A stretch of 64,000 nucleotides of DNA. Source: W11650 sp041844915. GTDB taxonomy: Bacteria > Bacillota > Clostridia > Lachnospirales > Vallitaleaceae. Position 1 is the first letter of the stretch; every line of letters starts with the position of its first letter. A program made the position numbers and the translations under genes. Of the stretch, positions 37,348 through 46,370 are shown one piece after another. The stretch lies in the NCBI GenBank assembly GCA_041844915.1, contig JBGZBY010000110.1, positions 1 to 64,000 of the forward strand, in the 5' to 3' direction. The notes beneath the pieces are model-generated. The model had not been told where the DNA came from. It was given only the letters and a program-made list of their open reading frames with translations, and did no database searches.

Positions 37348-38241
37348 TTACTCCTTCACCGCGCCCAGCAGCATACCCTCAGCAAAATATTTTTGAATAT
37401 AGGGGTAGACGACCAACATCGGAATCACCGAAATAATAATCGTGGAATAAATCAGCGTTTCCGTTGAAATGCTGCTGCCGATGTCCATATCCTGAATACT
37501 CTCGGCAATCTTGGCTTCCACTATCATTTTTTTCAGCATGACCTGAAGTGGTACCTTGCTATCATCTCGAAGCAGCACCATGTTCCAGAAATAGCCGTTC
37601 CAGCGAGTTACGGCATAGAACAAGCCGATTGTTGCCAGTCCCGCCTTCGACAGGGGCATATAAATCTTCATCAATATATAAAACTCTGAAGCTCCGTCCA
37701 CCTTAGCCGCTTCCTCCAGCGATTCCGGAATCGACTTAAAGAAGGTGCGCAGCAATACCATATTAAAGGGCGTCATGGCAAACGCAATCAAAATAACTGT
37801 TCTGGTATTCAAGAGTTTTAAATCTACAATATTTAAATAGAAAGGAATCATTCCCGCCTGAAACCACATCGTCAGCAGGAAGAAAATCGTCCATCCCTTT
37901 AAGCCCGGCAAACGCTTTTTCGACAAGGGATACGCTGCCGATACCGTGAAAACAATATTAACCAGCGTTCCCGCCAATGTATAAAAAATCGAGTTGGCAT
38001 ATCCGATCCAAATACTTTTATTGTCTAAAATCTTCTGATAAGCGTCAAAGGTCAGCTCCTTCGGCAGAAGCAATACCTTGCCGCTAATGATCGCCTCCGG
38101 CGAACTGATAGACGCCGAAAACACATAAATCAAAGGATATACGGTGATAAAGCCAATCAGCGCCAGCAGTATATAATTAAAAACCGAAAAGATTTTTTCC
38201 GTTCTACTCAATTTAAAATTCATTTCCGCCCTCCTTACCAC
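37348..38241 (-). CDS. Carbohydrate ABC transporter permease (YtcP/MsmG type)
   Basis: A 297-residue inner-membrane permease with six hydrophobic segments. The cytoplasmic EAA loop that contacts the ATPase is present: EEAAKVDGASEFYILMKIYMPLSKAGLATI (about 180-210). It pairs with the LplB-type gene that it overlaps by seven bases. The ending EGMLLGAVKE is the usual YtcP tail. Role: one half of the pore of an oligosaccharide importer. Confidence 0.93.
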   Translation of the reverse strand: MVRRAEMNFKLSRTEKIFSVFNYILLALIGFITVYPLIYVFSASISSPEAIISGKVLLLPKELTFDAYQKILDNKSIWIGYANSIFYTLAGTLVNIVFTVSAAYPLSKKRLPGLKGWTIFFLLTMWFQAGMIPFYLNIVDLKLLNTRTVILIAFAMTPFNMVLLRTFFKSIPESLEEAAKVDGASEFYILMKIYMPLSKAGLATIGLFYAVTRWNGYFWNMVLLRDDSKVPLQVMLKKMIVEAKIAESIQDMDIGSSISTETLIYSTIIISVIPMLVVYPYIQKYFAEGMLLGAVKE

Positions 38242-39200
38242 AATGATGTGCCGGACAGCTTCTTGCTGACCTTATTGGCAAACACGACCAAGATTACCGA
38301 AATGATCGCGTTAAACAGTCCAACGGCTGCGGCATAATCGTACTGGGCATTTTCCAGTCCCATCCGATAGACGTAGGTGCTGATAACGTCGGCGGTTTCA
38401 TAGGTCGCCGGCTGATACAACAGAATAATCGCCTCATATCCAACCGACAGCATACTGCCTATTTTTAATACCAGTAGCACCACGATTGTCGGCATAATGC
38501 CCGGAATCGTGACATGCAGAATCCTCTTAAATTTGTTGGCACCGTCCACATACGCCGCTTCATAGAGGTTCGGGTCGATCCCCGAGAGCGCCGCCAAATA
38601 TACGATCGCGTTAAAGCCCGCTTCCTTCCAAATATTCATCGTAATAAAAATTGTTCGGAAGTATTCCTTCTTTACTAGGAAATTGATCTTCTCACCGCCC
38701 AGCTTTTCAATTAAAATATTAATTAAGCCGTTACTTGGCGAAAGAAAATTGACTACGATGCCGGCAATAACTACAATAGAAATAAAATGCGGCAGATAAG
38801 TCATCGTCTGAATCGTCTTTTTAAAGTAGATATTTTTTACTTCATTTAACATCAGCGCCAAAAGAATAGGAATCGGAAAGCCAAACAGCAGTCCATAAAA
38901 GTTAATCAGCAGCGTGTTTTTTAAATTTCTCCAAAAATACGGGCTTTCCAAAAACTTAACAAAATGCTGAAATCCTACCCATGGGCTATTTTCAATTCCG
39001 GCAAATACCTTAAAGCTTTTAAAGGCAATCTGCAAACCCCACATCGGCTTATACATAAAAAAGATATAAAACAAAATCGCCGGTATCATAATGGCATATA
39101 ACTGCCAGTGCTTAAAAATATTTTTTATTCCTTTTTTTATCCGGCAGCCACTCCCGCTTGCGGAAATTGTCATACCCTGTGAATCCAAGGTTTTTTTCAT
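38235..39200 (-). CDS. Sugar ABC transporter permease (LplB type)
   Basis: A 321-residue permease and the first gene of the transporter operon. Six hydrophobic segments; the EAA loop reads EAAYVDGANKFKRILHVTIPGIMPTI (about 213-238), and the N-terminal HWQLYAIMIPAILFYIFFMYKPMWGLQIAFK is typical of LplB. AGGAGG lies upstream of the ATG. The leader region carries TTGAAA direct repeats that I propose as the binding site for the AraC-type regulator encoded upstream. Confidence 0.93.
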   Translation of the reverse strand: MKKTLDSQGMTISASGSGCRIKKGIKNIFKHWQLYAIMIPAILFYIFFMYKPMWGLQIAFKSFKVFAGIENSPWVGFQHFVKFLESPYFWRNLKNTLLINFYGLLFGFPIPILLALMLNEVKNIYFKKTIQTMTYLPHFISIVVIAGIVVNFLSPSNGLINILIEKLGGEKINFLVKKEYFRTIFITMNIWKEAGFNAIVYLAALSGIDPNLYEAAYVDGANKFKRILHVTIPGIMPTIVVLLVLKIGSMLSVGYEAIILLYQPATYETADVISTYVYRMGLENAQYDYAAAVGLFNAIISVILVVFANKVSKKLSGTSLW

Positions 39201-39305
39201 ATTTCCCTCCTAGAATTTTACTTTAACATGTTCTCAGGTCTTTCCCTGCTGTTTAACTTTAAAATATCATAAAATCCCCATAAAATCTACCCCTAAATTA
39301 ATAAA

Positions 39306-39364
39306 TTCTTCCCCATTTTTTCAATTCATCTCCATTTTTTCAACTAACAGTTTTATTATTTCAA
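39306..39364 (-). promoter_or_regulatory. Direct-repeat operator in front of the sugar transporter genes
   Basis: On the minus strand TTGAAA begins at 39364, 39343 and 39324. The last two copies share TTGAAAAAATGG-GA-GAA over 19 bases with two differences. The third TTGAAA could also be a -35 box, with weak -10 candidates (TATTAA/TTAATT) 15-17 bases on. AraC-family regulators often bind such direct repeats about two helical turns apart. Binding is inferred. The rest of 39201-39579 is A/T-rich with nothing else I can name. Confidence 0.55.
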
Positions 39365-39579
39365 CTTTACCTTCACTCTTTGATACAATAATTTTTCTTT
39401 CTGTTTCTATTATTTTTTCCATACTTTCTCTATTTCTTCTATGTTTCTTCCTCCTTTCCCGATTTCTCTATACAAAAAAAGATGCCACCACATACCTTCA
39501 TACTTTCATATATTTTTTACTTCCAAATGCTATCTTTGTTACTTAATATTTTAAGATTTTTCTATTTTTTTGACAGGAA

Positions 39580-41829
39580 CTAACGTTTTGACTCCATATA
39601 TCGTCCAGGGGTTTCTCCTGTATATTTTTTGAACAGTCGCAGAAAGGTATTGACACTGTTAAAGCCTACTGCCTCAGAAAGCTCTTTGTTTTTGATATTT
39701 GGGTTCTTTTTGATCATCTCCTTGGCCTGTTCAATTTTATAACGGTTGAGATAATCCTTAAAATTGGTTCGATATTCTTTTTTAAACAGCATGCTGACAT
39801 AAGTCGGCGTAATGGAAAAAGCCTCCGCCACATCGTTGAGGGAAATATCGGTTTGATAATTGGCATGGATGTACTCCAAAAGCCTTGCTGCAAGACTGTC
39901 CTCCTGATAAGGATGACTCTCATCCTCCAGCTTCTCCAGCAAAATCTGAAACAGGCTATGTACCTTTTCGCGAAAACTCTCTTCAGTTGTAAGCATTTTC
40001 AGCTCCAAATACAGTATTGTACCTTCGCCGTACACATCCTCCACTGCTTTTAGCTGCTGATTCAAAAGTCGATTGATGGTGGCAATAATAGCAAAAATCA
40101 AAAGCGAAATATTTTCTCCACTCATCTCATGGCCTCTAAAATTTTGATTTAAAATATGTTCCAACAAAAGATGTGTTTCCTCTTCTTTACGCTGGTCTAC
40201 ATAATTCATCAAAGATTCTTCAATATCCAAAGGATAATAGTAACTCATCGGTTTTACTTCCAAGCCACGCTCATATGATACAATCTTATTTCTGGGCAAA
40301 AGATTGCGATAACTAAGCACTCCGATAACCGAATGATAGCTCTCGTCCAAATCTTCCAAGCCTTTCGCTGACTTACTCAAAACTGCCAAAATTTGAATCC
40401 CATAATCCTTTTCTAGCCCTTCGGTAAGCTCCTCTAATTCCTCGCGACGGCGAAGATATTCCTTTTCCGAAAGCAAGATAACCAAGCGCTTACTTTCTAG
40501 CTCAACCAGCTCAAAGCGATGATCGCCTTGGCTTAGCACTTCAAAGTATAGCTCAGCAATATGCCGCCGAATTTCTCCTAAATTTTGCTGAGAAAACTGC
40601 TCGCCCATCTTGGCATAATTGACATGTTCTATCAGCACCAAGCAAAACGGTCCCTTCATTTCCGCCAAATCATATTTCGCTTTCTTTTCCTCAATATCGT
40701 CCTGATCGGACAGCCCATACAAAAGGTCACGGATAAATTTAGTCTTTAGCGGCTTCGTATTTTCTCGAATGATTTGCTCCAGCTCCGCCTTGCTTCGGTT
40801 CATTTCCTCGGATGCCGTCCGAATCAGGGCAAATTCATCGGCTCCGCTGACATTATAATCCTCCTGAAACTGATTCACTACCGAAAGAATCGGCCGGTAA
40901 ATCCTCTTGCTGATAAGAAATGCCGCAACAGCACCAAAAAAGGCCAGTCCCAAATAAATCCAGCCAAATTCCGCCAAGATTTCCGCCCACATCTCCACAA
41001 AGCCCGGATTCTTGGCAATATAATTCAGCTCCCAATCTCCCCTGCTTAGAGTGTAGTGATAAAGTGTATATTCTGGCGATATTTTTGGAATTTCTGCCCG
41101 CATAAATTGCTCATAGATCCTCTCCCATTTTTCCTGCGGAATTCCATAATTACGGGTAATCAAAGCCTCCTCGCCAGCTCTGACTAGCAGCGCTCCTCCT
41201 CCCCATTCCTCAATATCTGGAAACAGACCTTTTTCTGGATAAGAGAGATAGGACAACATTTCGATACGACCCAACAACTTTTGCGACTCGATCATCGTAA
41301 TAAGCGACTCTGATGCATTATAAAAGCTACCATCGGTCTTAAAAACCGACAAACCTTGAACATTTTCCTCTACTTGGGCATATTTCCGTCTTTCCTCTTC
41401 TCCATTAAAAGGAAACTTCATCTTCCGATAAAATTCTTCTTTTTGTAGAGTTCCATTTGTACTAATAATAATGTCGGAATTGCTTTTCCCAATTGCCAAA
41501 AAGAAATTTAAATGGCTAAATGGTGATAATGTCCGGTGAATGCTTCGGTAAAGCATTGTTACATTATAGTAGTCGATCTCCTTTGCCAATAAAAAGGTCT
41601 GCACTTCGTTGCTACTAAACATCTGCTTAGATACATTAAAAGACATTTCCAGCACAGTATCAACGGACTTGGCATACTGTTCCAAAAACAGTTGATTTTT
41701 GGTGTCCAGCCTTTTTTGAATATATTTTTTCGCACCTACAAAAAAAAGGCCTATAATAATTGCAGTATAGACGCATACGATGCCGATGTAGGTCAAAAGT
41801 AATTTGCGATAAAATTTACGATTACGCAT
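39580..41829 (-). CDS. Membrane-bound AraC-family regulator with extracellular sensor domain
   Basis: A 749-residue one-protein sensor-regulator of the YtdP/YesS type. Membrane helix 10-31, an extracellular sensor region of about 255 residues (Cache-like by position), a second helix 289-307, a cytoplasmic linker (about 310-640), and a C-terminal AraC DNA-binding domain with two helix-turn-helix motifs (SLNDVAEAFSITPTYVSMLFKKEY and NKELSEAVGFNSVNTFLRLFKKYTGETPGRY). Start at 41829: ATG after GAGGAA, giving a normal MRNRKFYRK opening; the longer frame from 41952 adds 41 Arg-rich residues with no good site. It precedes the sugar transporter genes, so it probably senses the oligosaccharide outside and turns them on (inference). 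Confidence 0.9.
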   Translation of the reverse strand: MRNRKFYRKLLLTYIGIVCVYTAIIIGLFFVGAKKYIQKRLDTKNQLFLEQYAKSVDTVLEMSFNVSKQMFSSNEVQTFLLAKEIDYYNVTMLYRSIHRTLSPFSHLNFFLAIGKSNSDIIISTNGTLQKEEFYRKMKFPFNGEEERRKYAQVEENVQGLSVFKTDGSFYNASESLITMIESQKLLGRIEMLSYLSYPEKGLFPDIEEWGGGALLVRAGEEALITRNYGIPQEKWERIYEQFMRAEIPKISPEYTLYHYTLSRGDWELNYIAKNPGFVEMWAEILAEFGWIYLGLAFFGAVAAFLISKRIYRPILSVVNQFQEDYNVSGADEFALIRTASEEMNRSKAELEQIIRENTKPLKTKFIRDLLYGLSDQDDIEEKKAKYDLAEMKGPFCLVLIEHVNYAKMGEQFSQQNLGEIRRHIAELYFEVLSQGDHRFELVELESKRLVILLSEKEYLRRREELEELTEGLEKDYGIQILAVLSKSAKGLEDLDESYHSVIGVLSYRNLLPRNKIVSYERGLEVKPMSYYYPLDIEESLMNYVDQRKEEETHLLLEHILNQNFRGHEMSGENISLLIFAIIATINRLLNQQLKAVEDVYGEGTILYLELKMLTTEESFREKVHSLFQILLEKLEDESHPYQEDSLAARLLEYIHANYQTDISLNDVAEAFSITPTYVSMLFKKEYRTNFKDYLNRYKIEQAKEMIKKNPNIKNKELSEAVGFNSVNTFLRLFKKYTGETPGRYMESKR

Positions 41830-41948
41830 TTTGATTCCTCGATTCTTTTCCGGCGTTTTTCTGATCCGGCCGCTCATTCCCCGCACCTTTCTCCGCAAAC
41901 GCCAGCCGCAGCGAATACAATTACCCATCCGAATTCGGAGAAAAAAAA

Positions 41949-42638
41949 TCATTCAATCTCTTCAATAAATAAAACCCCATCAATGCTTTCCCATGCTTGG
42001 ATCATCTCGGCATGATTTCTCTTTACTTCGGAACGAAGCAGTAAAATAACACTGGCAATCTCCTTGTTTAACTTGCTTCTCTTAATCTGCAAATCTCGAA
42101 TCTCATATTTATTGGTTCTGCCAAACTCAACCAACTGACTAATCGGTCTTGCATCATCATATTCAATATAAAGACGAATAACACTAGAGCGCAGAAAAAA
42201 ATAATTTTCCAAACAATGAAGCCATGAATTAATCAGCAGCACCACAAAAAGTCCAATCAAAGAAAGCTCATAAAACCCAATCCCTATGGCTAAACCCAGA
42301 CATGCTGCTGTCCACAAACTAGCCGCTGTAGTAATTCCACTGATTTGATTTTTGGAATTGGTAATAATTGTACCAGCCCCCAAAAAGCCGATACCGCTGA
42401 CAACCTGTGCCCCCAAACGCACTGGATCAGATACTTTCAAATAACTGAACACATACATATTGGTCGTCATAACCACCATGGCGCCAAAACATACTAGCAT
42501 AAAGGTGCGAAATCCCGCCGGCCTTCTCTTGCGTCCGCGCTCAAAGCCCAATACTCCGCCAATTAGCAAAGCCAGCGTAGTTTTAATCAACAGCGCCTGC
42601 ATACTGATGCCACGCAGCTCCTCATAAATAAAATCCAT
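41949..42638 (-). CDS. MgtC/SapB family membrane protein
   Basis: A 229-residue protein with four to five N-terminal hydrophobic segments and the MgtC signature GGVLGFERGRKRRPAGFRTF, SGIGFLGAGTII and GITTAASLWTAACLGLAIGIGFYE. The C-terminal 75 residues form a small soluble domain (ACT-like by pattern). MgtC proteins are linked to Mg2+ limitation, ATP-synthase control and virulence; in free-living Firmicutes the role is unsettled. The ATG at 42638 has GGGAGG five bases upstream; a longer frame adds 46 polar residues without a site. It lies between the two-component system and the AraC-type gene. Confidence 0.9.
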   Translation of the reverse strand: MDFIYEELRGISMQALLIKTTLALLIGGVLGFERGRKRRPAGFRTFMLVCFGAMVVMTTNMYVFSYLKVSDPVRLGAQVVSGIGFLGAGTIITNSKNQISGITTAASLWTAACLGLAIGIGFYELSLIGLFVVLLINSWLHCLENYFFLRSSVIRLYIEYDDARPISQLVEFGRTNKYEIRDLQIKRSKLNKEIASVILLLRSEVKRNHAEMIQAWESIDGVLFIEEIE

Positions 42639-42789
42639 TTCCGCCTCCCTTTCCCAACCCTGTTTCCCAAAGTCAGCCTTCATCATACCTGATTTTCTCG
42701 ATAAATTCAAGTCTATTTTTCTTCTTAGAACCCTAAGCCGCTGGTTTCCCCATACCGAGGCTTTCTTTTCGAGCATTCCTGTTTTTTTG

Positions 42790-43476
42790 TCATTCCATTT
42801 GCAAAAACAGCTTTGTCAGATTCAGGTCATGAATCATTTTGACTACTTCTTCCTTGCGACTACAGCCAAATTTGCCCAACAGGCTACGAATCTGGGTTTT
42901 GACTGTACCAATCTCCACATGCCGCAGCTCGGCGATTTCTCGATTCTTCTTGCCTTCCAGCAAAAGCTTAATCAATTCCTTCTCCGCCGGCGTCAGCTTT
43001 CCTACATTATAGATAAAAAACAACAGGCTTCTCTCGCTGTAGCGGAGTCGGGCATATTCGTCCATCACAGTTTTTTGTACATAAAAATCCAGCGTCACCT
43101 TGTCCTGATAAGCTGCTCTCACCTTTTTTACCAGCTCGTCCGGAGCAATATCTTTTATCACATAATCAACCGCTCCGGTTGCCATCCCCCGCAGGATCAT
43201 ATCCTCTTTTTCATATGCCGTCAAAAAAACAATCTTGATTGCCGGAAATTCCTTTGCAATTCGCTCCGCTGCTTCGATTCCGGCATTGGGATGCTCCATT
43301 TCAATATCCATTAAAATCAAATCCAACTTTGGAGCAGCACTGACAAATTCATAGGCGGCGCGACCGCTGGCAACACTGCCCGCTACCTCAATATCCTCAT
43401 ATTTTTCTAAGGTTTCGCAAATATCTTCTCTTAAAATGTCAAAATCCTCCGCCACCAATACCTTAATTTTCTCCAT
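42790..43476 (-). CDS. NarL/LuxR-type response regulator
   Basis: A 228-residue two-component regulator. Receiver domain (about 5-120) with acidic residues Glu10 and Asp11, phosphoacceptor Asp57 (LILMDIEME), a Thr in FLTAYE and Lys in VIKDIAPDEL. C-terminal LuxR-type helix-turn-helix (about 158-215): LTPAEKELIKLLLEGKKNREIAELRHVEIGTVKTQIRSLLGKFG. It starts 54 bases after the histidine kinase stop. Likely target: the importer genes upstream (inference from position). Confidence 0.93.
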   Translation of the reverse strand: MEKIKVLVAEDFDILREDICETLEKYEDIEVAGSVASGRAAYEFVSAAPKLDLILMDIEMEHPNAGIEAAERIAKEFPAIKIVFLTAYEKEDMILRGMATGAVDYVIKDIAPDELVKKVRAAYQDKVTLDFYVQKTVMDEYARLRYSERSLLFFIYNVGKLTPAEKELIKLLLEGKKNREIAELRHVEIGTVKTQIRSLLGKFGCSRKEEVVKMIHDLNLTKLFLQME

Positions 43477-43530
43477 AGCTCTCTCCTTCTACTTACCTAT
43501 CTTACCTCATTTCAAATGCATTTACAAGTC

Positions 43531-45006
43531 TTAGGCATGGCTTAAAAATTTGGGCAGCATCAGATAAAAGGTCGTTCCCTCTCCCAGCCTGCTCTCTACA
43601 TGAACCGTTCCATGGTGATTTTTTGCAACACGCCTGACATAATAAAGTCCTAAGCCCCAATTGGTCGATGATGGCTTGGTTGACTGAAAGGGGTCAAAAA
43701 TCCGGCGGCATTCCTTCCGACTCATTCCTTTTCCATTATCCCGAATGGAAATAACATGATACAGCCTTTCCTGCTGAATCCCTATTTCCACCTTGGTAGC
43801 TCCCGCTTCCTTGCTATTTAGCAGCAGATTCGATATCGCCTCCTCCAAGCGCAGGGGATCTGCCAATACCATAGGATCGTACTCCGCCTTAAGGAGAATG
43901 GTAAGCTCATTTCTATTGTTGGCTATTGCTTTTTCGAGGATTCTCTGCAAAGAGCAGCTCTGCAACTCCAGCTTTTTATCCCGCAGTGCGCTGTAAAAAA
44001 GATTCATTTTGTTCAGCATATCCTCATTCATCGCCGTCAGGCCATGACAATATTTTAACAGCACCTCTCTATCCGGCTCTTTTTCCGCTAACAGCCCTTC
44101 AATTTTTTTGTATATAACCCTTGACGCCAGCAGCTGGTTTTTTACATTATGGGCAAAAAAGGAAATTCCCAAGCTCCGAGAATCAAATTTACGCTTTAAA
44201 ATCAAATCCTGCTTTTCTTCACTATAATATAGCGCTGCATAGCCGATCATCCCTATCGTTCCCATAATCAAAAAGAATAAAATAAATATGGCGACGCCGA
44301 TATAGCCATATTCAAGAATCGAACGCTTGATATAGGTAATGCTGCCGATTTCAATATATTCCCCAATAAACATATTATATATCTGCGCCGGATCTTGAAT
44401 TGCATACATAAAATAAAAAATTGTTATGCCGATATTCCCCAATACAATCAGCCGGAAATTTCTTTTGCAGTAGGATATCCGAATACTCACATATTCGATT
44501 CCCAGCAGCAACAGCGCCAGAGCAATATAAAAAACAATCCATACTCTGGCGGCATAGATCATAAGTACCAAAAGCTGAAAGCGCTCGCTTACCAGCATCC
44601 GAAAGACATCCGGATAATAATACACCAAAAAGAAAGCCGGAATTATCAGTGCAAGAATTTGAAGCCCTCTTTTTTTGCGGCGAATCCAATCAATCATAGA
44701 ACATTCCATCGCTACCAGCAGTAAGAAATAGGGAAACAGAGTTCTTCCTATCGCAACCAAATATCCCAGCTTACTCAGGCTGATTGGCCAATCCCGCAGC
44801 GCCTCCTGAATAGGCTCAAACAAAAATAAAAAGATGATCTGCTCCGAATTATAGCCGCCGATCTTGGCAATGTTGGTAATAATTCCAGCAAACATCACCA
44901 CCAAACAAAGAGTAACCGCCAGCAGATATATGGATAAAACATCCCGCCGTCGAGCCACCATATAAATGGACACCAGAATCATTAAAACAATTGATACGAT
45001 CAGCAT
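43531..45006 (-). CDS. Sensor histidine kinase with multi-helix membrane domain
   Basis: A 491-residue kinase. The first 265 residues contain about seven membrane segments, a sensor type that often detects ligands within or at the membrane. The phosphoacceptor is probably His286 in FFAHNVKNQLL. The ATPase domain has an N box (EEAISNLLLNSKEAGAT), G1 (IRDNGKGM), F region (IFDPFQSTKPSS) and G2 (NWGLGLYYVRRV). The ATG at 45006 has GGAGGAG upstream; eight extra codons in the longer frame lack a site. A terminator separates it from the upstream binding-protein gene. Confidence 0.92.
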   Translation of the reverse strand: MLIVSIVLMILVSIYMVARRRDVLSIYLLAVTLCLVVMFAGIITNIAKIGGYNSEQIIFLFLFEPIQEALRDWPISLSKLGYLVAIGRTLFPYFLLLVAMECSMIDWIRRKKRGLQILALIIPAFFLVYYYPDVFRMLVSERFQLLVLMIYAARVWIVFYIALALLLLGIEYVSIRISYCKRNFRLIVLGNIGITIFYFMYAIQDPAQIYNMFIGEYIEIGSITYIKRSILEYGYIGVAIFILFFLIMGTIGMIGYAALYYSEEKQDLILKRKFDSRSLGISFFAHNVKNQLLASRVIYKKIEGLLAEKEPDREVLLKYCHGLTAMNEDMLNKMNLFYSALRDKKLELQSCSLQRILEKAIANNRNELTILLKAEYDPMVLADPLRLEEAISNLLLNSKEAGATKVEIGIQQERLYHVISIRDNGKGMSRKECRRIFDPFQSTKPSSTNWGLGLYYVRRVAKNHHGTVHVESRLGEGTTFYLMLPKFLSHA

Positions 45007-45028
45007 TTTCTCCTCCAAGCCACACCAC

Positions 45029-45053
45029 AAAAAGGGTGCTGCCGCACCCTTTT
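45029..45053 (-). terminator. Terminator of the importer operon
   Basis: AAAAGGGTGC/GCACCCTTTT with loop TGCC, followed on the minus strand by a T run. It lies between the binding-protein stop and the kinase start. Confidence 0.75.
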
Positions 45054-45110
45054 CATGAATATCTCTGAAGCTCTTCTCTTTTCGGCATCTTCTATGGCCG
45101 GAAAAGCTTC

Positions 45111-46232
45111 TTATTGTAATTCATTTGCTTTTTTCATAATATCAAATAAAATATAATTGTCAAGAGGAACTTCCGCTTCAATTGCTCCGGCGTTCAGGAA
45201 AATCTTTTGCTGATTTTCATAGAAGCTTCTAATTGTGCCATCCGCCAGTCCCGCCTTGAAGAATTGGATGCCGGAGGTCGCCCAATTTCCCTCTTCCATT
45301 GTTTCCAGCATAATCGCTTCCTCAATTTCCGTTTCCTTGGCTACCATTTTTGCCACCTCTTCAAGATTCTGGATTCTGGCATCCTGTCCCTTTTGGATTG
45401 CAGCGGCAAAGCGAATCAACAGCTCCTCATTTTCCTTGGCATATTTTTCAGTTGTAATAAAGCTGGACGGAAAAGTCGCTTTATCTACATAAGTTGCATT
45501 GTTAGCCAAAACCGTTGCTTTATCTCCCATCTGCGTTAAAATGGTTTTCGTTCCCGGCGACCATGTAGCGCAGGCATCAATCTTGCCCGATACCATAGCC
45601 GGAACAACGCCGTTTGCGTCCATTTCAATGATCTCGACATCGTCCTTGGTCAAGCCTGCTTCTTCCAGCGCCAAGGTTAAAATAATATCCGCCGAGGTGC
45701 CTGCCGTTGAAGCAATCTTCTTGCCCTTTAAATCAGCTACTGTCTTAACGCCTCTTTCCACATTGCCGATTACCGCGTCCGCCAAGCTGGTGGCGTCCAT
45801 CTGGAACACAACGGCCTTTCCTTGAATACAAAGCTTGTGTGCGCCATGGCCAATCTGAGAAATATCAATGTCACCGGAAGCCATTGCGGCAATTTCTGCC
45901 GGACCGCCGGAAAACCTCGTCAGCACTACTTCAATTCCCTGCTCGGCAAAAAAGCCATAATCTCTGGCCGCAATCAGCGCCGAGGCAGAGCCCATATTCG
46001 GCATATAAGCAACGCGAATCTGGGTCAGCGGAGTTTCCACCTTCTCTTCTTCCTTGGTTTCTGTTGCCGCAGCCGTTTCCTGCTTTGCTTCTGTTGTTGC
46101 GGCAGTTGTTGCTTCCTGCTTCGTTTCCGCTGTCGATGCAGTTGCTGCCTCTTGCTTCTGTGTCGTTTGTCCGCAGGCTGCCAAGGAAATAATCATCACT
46201 ACAGCCAACATCATGTTAAAAAACCTTTTCAT
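45111..46232 (-). CDS. SsuA/NrtA-like ABC transporter substrate-binding lipoprotein
   Basis: The 373-residue binding protein of a nitrate/sulfonate/taurine-type importer. Lipobox SLAAC (Cys20) is followed by a 50-residue Ala/Thr/Glu/Lys linker. The fold matches the NMT1/SsuA class: RVAYMPNMGSASALIAARDYGFFAEQGIEVVL, then SGDIDISQIGHGAH, DLKGKKIASTAGTSADIIL and MVSGKIDACATWSPG. The small-molecule ligand cannot be read from sequence; sulfonates, nitrate, bicarbonate or pyrimidine precursors are all known in this class. Third gene of permease-ATPase-binding protein. Confidence 0.85.
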   Translation of the reverse strand: MKRFFNMMLAVVMIISLAACGQTTQKQEAATASTAETKQEATTAATTEAKQETAAATETKEEEKVETPLTQIRVAYMPNMGSASALIAARDYGFFAEQGIEVVLTRFSGGPAEIAAMASGDIDISQIGHGAHKLCIQGKAVVFQMDATSLADAVIGNVERGVKTVADLKGKKIASTAGTSADIILTLALEEAGLTKDDVEIIEMDANGVVPAMVSGKIDACATWSPGTKTILTQMGDKATVLANNATYVDKATFPSSFITTEKYAKENEELLIRFAAAIQKGQDARIQNLEEVAKMVAKETEIEEAIMLETMEEGNWATSGIQFFKAGLADGTIRSFYENQQKIFLNAGAIEAEVPLDNYILFDIMKKANELQ

Positions 46233-46266
46233 ATTATCCTCCTAGCTTATGTCATATCTCGGCTTT

Positions 46267-46306
46267 GGCTTTTTTATATGCCAGCCGTCTTTTTTTATAA
46301 AAAGCC
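46267..46306 (-). other. mRNA hairpin before the binding-protein gene
   Basis: GGCTTTTTTATA (46267-46278) pairs with TATAAAAAGCC (46296-46306). There is no T run after it on the minus strand, so it looks like a processing or stabilising structure that could raise binding-protein mRNA above the membrane subunits. Confidence 0.45.
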
Positions 46307-46370
46307 CCCAATTGCTGCAAAGGCTCTCCTTCCCCATTAAATTCCTCAATTTGCCTTGCTCTGTTCGCCA

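Noticed and set aside
41830..41952. N-terminal 41-residue extension of the AraC-type regulator
   Set aside because: Arg-rich, lacks a good ribosome site, and precedes a well-placed ATG with GAGGAA.
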